Made by a program: the position numbers and the translations under genes. A DNA stretch of 19,466 bases from Actinomycetes bacterium. GTDB lineage: Bacteria > Actinomycetota > Acidimicrobiia > Acidimicrobiales > Microtrichaceae. The DNA is taken from the NCBI GenBank assembly GCA_023392475.1, contig JAEVZA010000198.1, forward strand, positions 1-19,466. The letters are read 5' to 3'. Below the pieces are notes generated by a model. That model had not been told where the DNA came from. It did no database searches and saw nothing but the letters and a program-made list of their open reading frames with translations. The first letter of the stretch is position 1. Every line of letters starts with the position of its first letter. Positions 1-6,104 of this stretch are shown here, piece after piece.

Positions 1-218
1 TGCAGGTGGTGCTCGACGGAGGTGGCCGCCCGTGGCTCCGGGTCGACGGGCCGGTGGCGCGCTCCCTCGCCGACCTGCACCCGCTCGGCGTCCGCCTCCA
101 CGTGTCGTTGAGCCACGACGGCGGGCGGGCGGCGGCGCTGGTCGCCATCGAGGTGGCGGGCGGGCGCTCCGGCGACGGCCCCGCCGGGGGCGGTGCCGGT
201 GGCCCGCTGCTAATCTGA
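1..218 (+). CDS. acpS: Holo-[acyl-carrier-protein] synthase, 3' end only
   Basis: This is the C-terminal part (about 71 codons; first full codon at base 3) of a gene whose 5' end lies outside the window. The readable protein has the end-of-domain pattern of AcpS phosphopantetheinyl transferases: a GRPWLRV strand, an alanine/leucine-rich stretch, then HVSLSHDGG and ALVAIE, where the family has the H-[VI]-S-[IL]-S-H-[DT] motif followed by a hydrophobic strand. AcpS moves 4'-phosphopantetheine from CoA onto acyl carrier protein. A glycine-rich tail of about 20 residues follows the domain, which is longer than usual. The TGA stop (216-218) lies inside the promoter and operator of the next gene, so the two genes are packed tightly. 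The identification rests on roughly 45 residues. Confidence 0.72.
   Translation, partial: QVVLDGGGRPWLRVDGPVARSLADLHPLGVRLHVSLSHDGGRAAALVAIEVAGGRSGDGPAGGGAGGPLLI
211..216 (+). promoter_or_regulatory. Probable -10 element, leaderless promoter of the DUF35 gene
   Basis: TAATCT matches the actinobacterial -10 pattern TANNNT and ends 7 bases before the GTG at 224. Transcription would then start at or next to the start codon, giving a leaderless mRNA. No convincing -35 hexamer is seen. The element overlaps the acpS stop codon and abuts the TetR-type operator at 215-230. The same TANNNT-N7-start arrangement recurs at 1976-1981, 13104-13109 and 16490-16495, which supports it. Confidence 0.6.
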
Positions 219-230
219 CGCCCGTGTCAG
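215..230. promoter_or_regulatory. TetR-type operator copy 1 (CTGACGCCCGTGTCAG)
   Basis: A 16-bp interrupted palindrome with CTGAC/GTCAG arms. It is identical over all 16 bases to the copy at 1983-1998 and fits the consensus CTGACRCNNGYGTCAG shared with 12362-12377 and 13070-13085. It overlaps the last base pairs of the -10 element and the GTG start of the DUF35 gene, a position where a bound repressor would block polymerase. Assignment to the TetR gene at 12374-13021 is inferred from the perfect copy next to that gene. Confidence 0.72.
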
Positions 231-688
231 GTACCGATCAGGCCACCACGTCCGGCTCCGGCGCTCCCGTGGGGCGCCCCAGCAGCGGGCCCCGGTTCGA
301 CCAGCCGCTCATCGAGGACGAATCCGCGCCGTTCTGGGACGGCCTGAAGGACGGGAAGCTGCTCATCAAGCGGTGCACGTCCTGCGGGGCGTTCCACTAC
401 TACCCGCGGCCGTTCTGCCCCACCTGCTGGAGCGACGAGGTCGAGTGGTACGAGGCGTCGGGGAAGGCCCGCGTGTACTCGTACTCGACCGTGTACGTGA
501 ACGACCTCCCGCCGTTCGGGCCCGAGGTGCCGTACGTGGCCGCCGTCGTGGAGCTCGAGGAGGGGCCGCGCATGATGACGCGCCTCGTCGACTGCACGAA
601 GGACGACATCACGATCGACATGCAGGTCGAGGTGACGTACCAGCCGCTCGACGACGAGCTGCAGATGGCGGTGTTCCGCCCGGCCTGA
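224..688 (+). CDS. DUF35 OB-fold / zinc-ribbon acyl-CoA-associated protein
   Basis: A 154-residue protein. After a disordered Ser/Gly/Pro-rich N-terminus (about 1-28) comes the helix FWDGLKDGKLLIKRC typical of DUF35 proteins, a rubredoxin-like zinc ribbon with Cys51, Cys54, Cys65 and Cys68 (CTSC...CPTC), and an OB-fold from about residue 78 onward (KARVYSYSTVY, VPYVAAVVELEEG). Proteins of this family have no known activity alone; they bind acyl-CoA and pair with thiolase-like enzymes, for example ChsH2-type DUF35 domains with the Ltp2 aldolase in steroid side-chain degradation. The convergent thiolase-like gene at 808-1968, preceded by the same operator, is the obvious partner (inference). 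The start at 224 was chosen because the reading frame upstream lies inside acpS and because TAATCT sits 7 bases upstream. The stop is followed by a strong hairpin. Confidence 0.85.
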   Translation: MSGTDQATTSGSGAPVGRPSSGPRFDQPLIEDESAPFWDGLKDGKLLIKRCTSCGAFHYYPRPFCPTCWSDEVEWYEASGKARVYSYSTVYVNDLPPFGPEVPYVAAVVELEEGPRMMTRLVDCTKDDITIDMQVEVTYQPLDDELQMAVFRPA

Positions 689-701
689 CCCGGACCCCGG
701 G

Positions 702-753
702 CGTTCTGTTCGTCCGAAGCGGGGGTTCCGACCCGCTTCCGACGAACAGAACG
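702..753. terminator. Large inverted repeat between convergent genes, probable bidirectional terminator
   Basis: The left arm CGTTCTGTTCGTC (702-714) plus GAAGCGGG (716-723) pairs with CCCGCTTC (732-739) plus GACGAACAGAACG (741-753). This gives 21 base pairs broken only by one C-C mismatch (715/740), closed by an 8-base loop (724-731). It lies 14 bases after the DUF35 stop and 55 bases beyond the thiolase-like stop, so it can serve both convergent transcripts. There is no run of T on either side, so it is not a textbook intrinsic terminator. The near-perfect long arms would also fit a small dispersed palindromic repeat. Confidence 0.6.
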
Positions 754-788
754 GTGACGGGTGACGAGTGACGGGTGAGGGGTGACCG
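754..788. repeat. Five-copy heptamer tandem repeat (GTGACGG type)
   Basis: Five consecutive 7-base units follow the hairpin directly: GTGACGG, GTGACGA, GTGACGG, GTGAGGG, GTGACCG. The array is non-coding, lying between two convergent stop codons. Such short arrays usually grow by replication slippage. No function is evident. Confidence 0.7.
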
Positions 789-807
789 TCCGGCGGCAGG
801 TGGTGGA

Positions 808-1968
808 TCAGTCCTTGCCGAGGATGATCGTGCCGTTCGAGCAGAACCAGCCGCCCGTGCCCGACACGCAGGCGAGCTCCGCGTCGGCGACCTGGCGCTC
901 GGGCGTGCCCTGCGCGGCGTACTCGCCGCGCAGCTGGCGGGTGGCCTCGACCAGGAGGAACAGCCCGCGCATGCCGGGGTGGCAGGCCGAGAGGCCGCCG
1001 CCGTCGGGGTTGATCGGGAGCTCGCCGCCGAGGCGCATGCGGCCGCCCGACAGGAACGGTCCGCCCTCGCCCTTCTTGCAGAAGCCGAGGTCCTCGATGG
1101 TGACCATCAGCATGAACGTGAACGCGTCGTAGACGCAGGCGAGGTCGATGTCGTCGGGCGAGACGCCGGCCTGGGCGAAGGCGCGCGGCCCGCTGATGGC
1201 GGCGGGGCCGGCGGTGAAGTCATCCCACTCGCTCATCGTGGTGTGGCTGACGTGCTGGCCCGTGCCGAGCACCCACACCGGCGGTTGCTTCGTGTCGGCC
1301 ACGCGGTCCTCGGCGGCGAGCACGATGGCGCAGCCGCCGTCGGAGCGGATGCAGCAGTGCAGCTTCGTGAACGGATCCGCGATCATCCGGCCCGACTGGA
1401 CCTCCTCGACCGTGATCGGGTCCCGGTAGTAGGCGTCGGGGTTGAACTGCGCGTTGTACCGCGAGGACACGGCGATCTCGGCGAGCTCCTCGATCGTGGT
1501 GCCGTACTCGTGCATGTGGCGGATCGTCGACATGCCGTACTTGGCGATCAGCGTGTGGCCGTAGGGCACCTCGTACTGCACCGGGCCGCGGGCGCCGAAG
1601 CTGAGGTTGGCGGTGCGCCGGCCCTTCTTGAGGTCGGCCCGCGTGGTGGAGCCGTAGGAGAGGACGACGACGTCGGCCTGACCCGACGAGATGGCGTCGA
1701 CCGCGTGGGCGGCCATGACCTCCCAGGTGCCGCCGCCGACCCCGGTGGAGTCGAGCCACGTGGGCTTGAGGCCGAGGTACTCGGCGACCTCGATCGGGGG
1801 CAGCGTGCCGGTGCCGTTCGACGCGAACCCGTCCACGTCGGCCTTCGTCAGGCCGGCGTCGGCCACCGCCCGCCGCACCGCCTGGCTGTGCAGGTGGAAC
1901 GGGGTGAGGTCGTCGACCCTGCCCGTGTCCGACAGTGCGGCACCTACGATGGCGACTCGGCGAGACAT
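808..1968 (-). CDS. Thiolase-like lipid-transfer protein (SCP2-thiolase / Ltp2 type)
   Basis: A 386-residue thiolase-fold protein. It starts with the N-terminal thiolase strand RRVAIVGAALSDTGR and has the subfamily hallmarks VYDAFTFMLMVTIEDLGFCKKGEGG (split: VYDAFTF 279-285, DLGFCKKGEGG 293-303), GGLSACHPGMRG (324-335) and a C-terminal VSGTGGWF. The region where classical thiolases carry the nucleophilic cysteine reads GVGGGTWEVMAAH (76-88), without a cysteine. This fits the SCP2-thiolase-like/Ltp2 group, some of which are retro-aldol lyases that split CoA-ester side chains with a DUF35 partner. The convergent DUF35 gene at 224 is the likely partner. A GTG further upstream (1977) is possible, but ATG at 1968 lies exactly 7 bases after TAGGGT and gives the normal family N-terminus. 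Thiolase-like assignment is firm; lyase versus thiolase activity is open. Confidence 0.88.
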   Translation of the reverse strand: MSRRVAIVGAALSDTGRVDDLTPFHLHSQAVRRAVADAGLTKADVDGFASNGTGTLPPIEVAEYLGLKPTWLDSTGVGGGTWEVMAAHAVDAISSGQADVVVLSYGSTTRADLKKGRRTANLSFGARGPVQYEVPYGHTLIAKYGMSTIRHMHEYGTTIEELAEIAVSSRYNAQFNPDAYYRDPITVEEVQSGRMIADPFTKLHCCIRSDGGCAIVLAAEDRVADTKQPPVWVLGTGQHVSHTTMSEWDDFTAGPAAISGPRAFAQAGVSPDDIDLACVYDAFTFMLMVTIEDLGFCKKGEGGPFLSGGRMRLGGELPINPDGGGLSACHPGMRGLFLLVEATRQLRGEYAAQGTPERQVADAELACVSGTGGWFCSNGTIILGKD

Positions 1969-1975
1969 GGTCGCC

Positions 1976-1981
1976 ACCCTA
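1976..1981 (-). promoter_or_regulatory. Probable -10 element, leaderless promoter of the thiolase-like gene
   Basis: On the minus strand TAGGGT (TANNNT) is followed by 7 bases (GGCGACC) and then the ATG at 1968, so transcription would begin at the start codon. The operator at 1983-1998 lies immediately upstream, in the -10/-35 spacer. Confidence 0.6.
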
Positions 1982-2000
1982 CCTGACGCCCGTGTCAGGT
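1981..2000. promoter_or_regulatory. TetR-type operator copy 2
   Basis: The core CTGACGCCCGTGTCAG (1983-1998) is identical to copy 1. Here the arms extend to ACCTGAC...GTCAGGT, making a 20-bp interrupted palindrome. It sits between the divergent thiolase-like (-) and MOSC (+) genes, 14 bases upstream of the thiolase-like start codon and 31 bases upstream of the MOSC start. It clearly covers the thiolase-like promoter; control of the MOSC gene is possible but unproven. Confidence 0.78.
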
Positions 2001-2031
2001 TTCACTCCGAGCGACGGACGGGGGCCCGGCG

Positions 2032-2874
2032 ATGCAGGTGACCGAGGTGTGGCGCTACCCCGTGAAGTCGATGGTCGGGGAGCGGGTCGACGAGGCCGAG
2101 CTGGGCGAGCGCGGCATGGTCGGCGACCGGGCCTGGGCGGTGCGCGACGAGGTCCGTGGCGGCATCCGCGGGGCCAAGAAGATCGGCGGCCTGATGCGGC
2201 TCGGCGCGGCGTACGCCGACGGGCCGGGATCGGCCGTCACGATCACGCTGCCCGACGGCACGACGACCACGACCGACGACCCGGGCGCCGCGGCCGCGGT
2301 GAGCCGGGCGCTCGACCACGAGGTCACGCTGTGGCCGCTCCAGCCCGCCACCGACCTCGACCACTACCGCCGCGGCGCGCCCGACAGCGACGACCTGATC
2401 GAGGAGCTCAACGCGATCTTCGGGCGCGAGGAGGGCGAGCCGCTGCCCGACCTGTCGGTGTTCCCGCCCGAGATCCTCGAGTACGAGTCGCCGCTCGGCA
2501 CCTACGTCGACGCGTTCCCGGTGCACCTCCTGTCCACCTCCGCGCTCGGCGCGGTCGCCGAGGCCCTGCCCGACTCCGTGGTGGACGTCCGCCGCTTCCG
2601 GCCGAACCTCGTCGTCGACACGGGCGATGGGCCCGGGCACCCGGAGCAGGGCTGGATCGGGCGTCGGGTGCGGGTCGGCGAGGTCGAGCTGGAGGTGGTC
2701 ACCGGCTGCCCGCGCTGCGTCATGGTGACCCGGGAGGTGGACGACGACCTCCCCGCCGACCGGGGCGTGCTGCGCCACGTCGTCCGCGAGCTCGACCAGC
2801 TGCTCGGCGTGTACGCCGAGGTCGCGGTGCCCGGCACGGTCCGGCCGGGGGACCGCGTCGAGCTGCTCGGCTGA
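2032..2874 (+). CDS. MOSC domain-containing protein
   Basis: A 280-residue protein with an N-terminal MOSC beta-barrel domain (VTEVWRYPVKSM, residues 3-14, typical of the YcbX/mARC layout) and a C-terminal MOSC domain. That domain contains RRFRPNLVVD (187-196), GCPRCVMVTREV (225-236; Cys226 and Cys229) and a closing RPGDRVEL strand (271-278). MOSC domains bind molybdenum cofactor and carry or accept sulfur; YcbX and mARC relatives reduce N-hydroxylated compounds together with electron-transfer partners. No ferredoxin-like domain is fused here. ATG at 2032 lies after a G-rich stretch that could act as a ribosome-binding site. It is divergent from the thiolase-like gene with a shared 63-base gap. 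The substrate is unknown. Confidence 0.85.
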   Translation: MQVTEVWRYPVKSMVGERVDEAELGERGMVGDRAWAVRDEVRGGIRGAKKIGGLMRLGAAYADGPGSAVTITLPDGTTTTTDDPGAAAAVSRALDHEVTLWPLQPATDLDHYRRGAPDSDDLIEELNAIFGREEGEPLPDLSVFPPEILEYESPLGTYVDAFPVHLLSTSALGAVAEALPDSVVDVRRFRPNLVVDTGDGPGHPEQGWIGRRVRVGEVELEVVTGCPRCVMVTREVDDDLPADRGVLRHVVRELDQLLGVYAEVAVPGTVRPGDRVELLG

Positions 2875-2912
2875 CCGTCCGACGGTCCGTCAGGAACTTT
2901 TCTGGGTCGACC

Positions 2913-2936
2913 TGTCGATCCGGCGCCCCGCCGATC
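2913..2936 (+). promoter_or_regulatory. Candidate ECF-sigma promoter upstream of the DGPF/sigma pair
   Basis: TGTCGA (2913-2918) followed 13 bases later by CGATC (2932-2936) resembles the autoregulatory motif I recall for ECF42 sigma factors (TGTCGA at -35, CGA/TC at -10). An alternative reading is GGAAC (2893-2897), 16 bases, GTCGA (2914-2918), the more general ECF pattern. Both lie in the 99-base gap before the DGPF gene. The spacing of the first reading is short, so the exact elements are uncertain. Confidence 0.4.
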
Positions 2937-2973
2937 GTCCTAGGGGCACACATCGACGCAGGAGGCACACGCC

Positions 2974-3333
2974 GTGAAGTACATGCTGATGATCCACCAG
3001 GGCACGACCCCGACGCCGCTCGACCCCGAGGCCTGGGCGACGCTGTCGGAGGCGGAGCAGCAGGAGATCTACGCCGCCTACCAGGAGGTCAACGCCACCC
3101 CGGGCGTCACCCCGGGCAACGGCCTGCAGCCGCCCGAGACGGCGACCACCGTGCGCGTCGCCGACGGCCGGACGATCACGACCGACGGTCCGTTCGTCGA
3201 CACGAAGGAGGCCCTCAACGGGTACCTCATCTTCGAGGCCGACGACCTCGACGCCGCGATCGCCCTCGCCGCCAAGATCCCCGCCGCCCGCCTCGGCGGT
3301 GCCATCGAGGTCCGCCCGATCCACGAGTGGTGA
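2974..3333 (+). CDS. YCII/DGPF-domain protein linked to an ECF42 sigma factor
   Basis: A 119-residue single-domain YCII-like protein. It begins MKYMLMIHQG and carries the signature TTDGPFVDTKEALNGYLIFEA (split: TTDGPF 69-74, DTKEALNGYLIFEA 76-89), then a helix DDLDAAIALAAKIP and a final strand IEVRPIHEW. The GTG start at 2974 has a clean ribosome-binding site, AGGAGG (2960-2965), 8 bases upstream. The stop TGA shares its last base with the ATG of the sigma gene (TGATG at 3331-3335), so the two are translationally coupled. DGPF proteins are the standard genomic partner and regulatory target of ECF42 sigma factors. Their biochemical role is not established. Confidence 0.9.
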   Translation: MKYMLMIHQGTTPTPLDPEAWATLSEAEQQEIYAAYQEVNATPGVTPGNGLQPPETATTVRVADGRTITTDGPFVDTKEALNGYLIFEADDLDAAIALAAKIPAARLGGAIEVRPIHEW

Positions 3334-4586
3334 TGACCGAGGCCGCGCCCCCGCAGGACGCCGCGCCCGACGGCGCGACGTCGCTGCACGACACGTTCCG
3401 TGACGAGTGGGGCGCGGTCGTGGCCGCGCTGGTCGGCCTCCTCGGCGACTTCGACCTCGCCGAGGAGGCCGCACAGGACGCGTTCGCCCGGGCGGCGGTG
3501 CGCTGGCCGGTCGACGGGGTGCCGCAGCACCCCAAGGCCTGGCTGGTCCGCACCGCCCGCAACGGCGCCATCGACCGCATCCGACGCGACCGCAACTTCG
3601 CCGAGAAGGTCGGCCCGCGGCACGCCGTCGACGTCGCCATCGAGGAGGAGCGGCGCCGCGAGCGGGGGGAGGAGGACGAGGTGACCACCAACGCGTTCCC
3701 CGACGAGCGCCTCGAGCTCGTCTTCACCTGCTGCCACCCGGCGCTCTCGGTCGAGGCGCAGGTGGCGCTCACGCTCCGCACCCTCGGTGGCCTCTCCACC
3801 GAGGAGATCGCCCGGGCGTTCCTCGTGCCCGAGGCGACGATGGCCCAGCGCCTCGTGCGGGCCAAGCGCAAGATCAAGGCGGCCGGCATCCCGTTCCGGA
3901 TCCCGCCCGACGACCTGCTCGCCGAGCGCCTCGACGCCGTGCTGGCCGTCGTCTACCTCGTGTTCAACGAGGGCTGGTCGGGGCGCGGGGACCTCACGGG
4001 TGAGGCGCTCTGGCTCGGCCGGGCGCTCGTCGAGCTGCTGCCCGACGAACCCGAACCCCTGGGCCTGCTGGCCATGATGCTGCTGCACGACTCGCGGCGC
4101 GACGCCCGCTGGCGCGACGGCGACCTCGTGCTCCTCGCGGACCAGGACCGCTCGCTGTGGGACGAGGAGGAGATCCGCCGTGGCCGCGCCGCGCTGGCCC
4201 GGGCCACCGAGCTCGGCGGGCGCGGGCCGTACGTGCTGCAGGCGGCGATCGCCGCCGCCCACGCGGGGCCCGATCCCGACTGGCGCCACGTGGCGGTCCT
4301 GTACGCGGAGCTGGGGCAGCTCACCGACTCACCGGTCGTGCAGCTCAACCGCGCGGTCGCCGTCGCCGAGGTCGACGGGCCCGAGGCGGGCCTGCGGATC
4401 GTCGACGGGCTCGGTGACGCCCTCGACGGCTACCGGTACCTCCACGCCACGCGGGGGGAGCTGCTGGGCCGGCTCGGACGCACCGGCGAGGCGGTCGCCG
4501 CCTACGACGTGGCCGTCGGCCTCGCGCACGACGAGGCGGAGCGCCGGCTCTTCGCACGTCGCCGCGACGGGATCGCCGGCGACTAG
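3333..4586 (+). CDS. ECF sigma factor of the ECF42 (DGPF-linked) type, with C-terminal helical extension
   Basis: A 417-residue protein. Sigma region 2 spans about 17-90 (AQDAFARAAVRWP, PKAWLVRTARNGAIDRIRRDR) and region 4 about 125-183 (TLRTLGGLSTEEIARAFLVP, MAQRLVRAKRKIK). A long C-terminal extension of about 225 residues begins with VYLVFNEGW (207-215), continues with LVELLPDEPEPLGLLAMMLL, and ends in TPR-like helices (QLNRAVAVAEVDGPEAG, RTGEAVAAYDVA). This architecture is that of ECF42, where the extension stands in for an anti-sigma factor in controlling activity. GTG at 3330 is an alternative start; ATG at 3333 fits the TGATG coupling to the DGPF gene. The TAG stop shares the palindrome CTAG with the stop of the convergent LLM gene. 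Confidence 0.9.
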   Translation: MTEAAPPQDAAPDGATSLHDTFRDEWGAVVAALVGLLGDFDLAEEAAQDAFARAAVRWPVDGVPQHPKAWLVRTARNGAIDRIRRDRNFAEKVGPRHAVDVAIEEERRRERGEEDEVTTNAFPDERLELVFTCCHPALSVEAQVALTLRTLGGLSTEEIARAFLVPEATMAQRLVRAKRKIKAAGIPFRIPPDDLLAERLDAVLAVVYLVFNEGWSGRGDLTGEALWLGRALVELLPDEPEPLGLLAMMLLHDSRRDARWRDGDLVLLADQDRSLWDEEEIRRGRAALARATELGGRGPYVLQAAIAAAHAGPDPDWRHVAVLYAELGQLTDSPVVQLNRAVAVAEVDGPEAGLRIVDGLGDALDGYRYLHATRGELLGRLGRTGEAVAAYDVAVGLAHDEAERRLFARRRDGIAGD

Positions 4587-5560
4587 CCCAGGAGCGGGAC
4601 GACGCCCTCCATCCACGCGGCCAGGGATCGCTCCGACGGCGCGTCCCGGAACCACAGGATGAACTCCGAGCACCCGGCGTCGAGGAAGGCCTGGGCCTTC
4701 TCCGCCACCTGCTCCACCGTGCCGACGAGGTTGTCCCGCACGTACTCGTCGGGATCCACGCCGCCCCACAGGTGCCCGCCGTCGGGCGAGTCGAGCCAGC
4801 GGCGCAGCTCGTCGTCCGAGTCGACGATCAGGCAGTCGGGCCCGTGCGTGCGCACGACCGAGTCGGGGTCCCGGCCGATGTCCTCGCAGTACCCGGCCAG
4901 CAGCCCCGACTTCCGGACGAAGGCATCCAGACCGACCTGCCAGTTCGTCATGTCCGCGTGCCGCGCCGCGATCCGCAGCGTGACCTGCTCGCCGCCGCCG
5001 CCGACGAGGATCGGCGGCCGGGGCGACCGGAGCGGCTGGGGCTCGCAGTACGCGCCGTCCAGGTGCACGTGGGCGCCGTCGAAGGTGACGGTGTCCTCAG
5101 CCCACAGGCGGGGGATCACCTCGAGCGCCTCGTCGAGCAGGGCCAGGCGGTCGCGGTTCGACGGGTACTCGTAGCCGTACGCCCGGTACTCCCGGTCGTA
5201 CCACCCGGCACCGAGGCCGAGGATGAAGCGACCGCCCGACATCACGTCGATGCCCGCGGCCTCCTTGGCCAGCAGCCCCACGTTCCGGTAGCCGACGCAG
5301 GTCACGAGCTGGCCGAGCTCGATGCGAGACGTGCGCTGCGACAGCGCCGCCAGCATCGTGAACGCCTCGAACACGTGCGTGCGCTCACGGCGGGGCACGG
5401 TCTCGACGTGGTCGTACACCCAGAGGTGGTCGTAGCCGAGCTCCTCCGAGCGCTGGGCCCACGCCACGGAGCGCGACCACGCGTCGGCCGCCCCGATCCC
5501 GCTGTACTCCAGCTTCCAGCCCTGCGGCACGAACGCGCCGTGGCGGACGGGGTGCGTCAC
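4583..5560 (-). CDS. LLM-class F420-dependent oxidoreductase
   Basis: A 325-residue luciferase-like TIM-barrel protein. Recognisable elements are SEELGYDHLWVYDHVE (38-53), the strand RIELGQLVTCVGYRN, IDVMSGGRFILGLGAGW (104-120) followed by YDREYRAYGY, and RPPILVGGGGEQVTLRIAARHAD (181-203), all standard for actinobacterial F420-dependent LLM enzymes. They move hydride between coenzyme F420 and varied organic substrates; flavin use cannot be excluded. The GTG start at 5560 overlaps the stop of the VOC gene by four bases (GTGA), making this the last cistron of the transporter operon. Its stop overlaps that of the convergent sigma gene. The substrate is unknown but presumably belongs to the compound imported by the operon (inference). 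Confidence 0.88.
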   Translation of the reverse strand: MTHPVRHGAFVPQGWKLEYSGIGAADAWSRSVAWAQRSEELGYDHLWVYDHVETVPRRERTHVFEAFTMLAALSQRTSRIELGQLVTCVGYRNVGLLAKEAAGIDVMSGGRFILGLGAGWYDREYRAYGYEYPSNRDRLALLDEALEVIPRLWAEDTVTFDGAHVHLDGAYCEPQPLRSPRPPILVGGGGEQVTLRIAARHADMTNWQVGLDAFVRKSGLLAGYCEDIGRDPDSVVRTHGPDCLIVDSDDELRRWLDSPDGGHLWGGVDPDEYVRDNLVGTVEQVAEKAQAFLDAGCSEFILWFRDAPSERSLAAWMEGVVPLLG

Positions 5561-6009
5561 GCGAACTCCCAGTACTGGACCTCGACCATCATCGGGAGCA
5601 GGTGGCGCACGTAGAACGCGTGGATCTTCAGCACCTCGTGGTCCTCGACGTTCGGCTCGATCACGTCGACCCGGTCGTCACGGTCGCGCCACGCCGCCAC
5701 CCGGGACCAGACGGCGTCGAGGTCCTCGCGGGAGCGCACCGACACGCCGAAGTGGTCGAGCCGCGGGCTGCGCATCGGCTCGTCCTCGGCGTGCAGGAAC
5801 ACGAACTGGTCCCAGTGCCCGACCGCCATCACCAGCGTCTTCCGGTCGACAGTCTCGCTCGGGAGCTCCTCCCAGCCGAAGCAGTCGCCGTAGAACGCGA
5901 GGATCTCCGCCCGGCCCGCCTCGTCGAGCGCGTCGGGCGGCAGGCTCATGGCCACGTGGTTGAACCGCGGGATCCCCGCGGGGAACAACGTCGACGTCCG
6001 CTCGCTCAC
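5557..6009 (-). CDS. VOC-fold (glyoxalase/extradiol dioxygenase-like) protein
   Basis: A 150-residue protein with paired beta-alpha-beta-beta-beta modules. Module one contains RFNHVAMSLP with His18 and an ILAFYGDCFGWEE helix/turn; module two contains RLDHFGVSVRSREDLDAVW (83-101) with His86 and the closing strand MMVEVQYWEF with Glu143. These residues sit where VOC enzymes bind their metal, so metal binding is plausible. Family members include glyoxalases, epimerases and dioxygenases, so the reaction cannot be named. GTG at 6009 overlaps the TGA of the small ORF upstream (GTGA), and its own stop overlaps the LLM start in the same way. It lies in the middle of the coupled operon. Confidence 0.8.
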   Translation of the reverse strand: MSERTSTLFPAGIPRFNHVAMSLPPDALDEAGRAEILAFYGDCFGWEELPSETVDRKTLVMAVGHWDQFVFLHAEDEPMRSPRLDHFGVSVRSREDLDAVWSRVAAWRDRDDRVDVIEPNVEDHEVLKIHAFYVRHLLPMMVEVQYWEFA

Positions 6010-6104
6010 GGCAGCCCTCCCGGCCGGATCATCACCTTCACGCTCCCGCCAGTCATGACGGCAGCCCTCCCGGCCGGATCATCCTTCACGCTCCCGCCAG
6101 TCAT
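6006..6104 (-). CDS. Repeat-derived small ORF (32 codons) bridging two coupled cistrons
   Basis: This ORF is built from the tandem repeat. ATG at 6104 overlaps the dehydrogenase stop (ATGA), and TGA at 6006-6008 overlaps the VOC start (GTGA). The peptide contains MTGGSVK twice, 16 codons apart, and ends VMIRPGGLP, which copies the C-terminus of the dehydrogenase. A 2-base difference between repeat copies (48 versus 50 bases) fuses what would be two short ORFs into one. A protein function is doubtful. The ORF may matter mainly because it keeps translation coupling intact across an accidental duplication. Expression is not shown by the sequence. Confidence 0.4.
   Translation of the reverse strand: MTGGSVKDDPAGRAAVMTGGSVKVMIRPGGLP

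Noticed and set aside
2871..2893. CTGAC...GTCAG pair considered as a fifth TetR operator
   Set aside because: The outer arms span 23 bases instead of 16 and the interior does not fit CTGACRCNNGYGTCAG.
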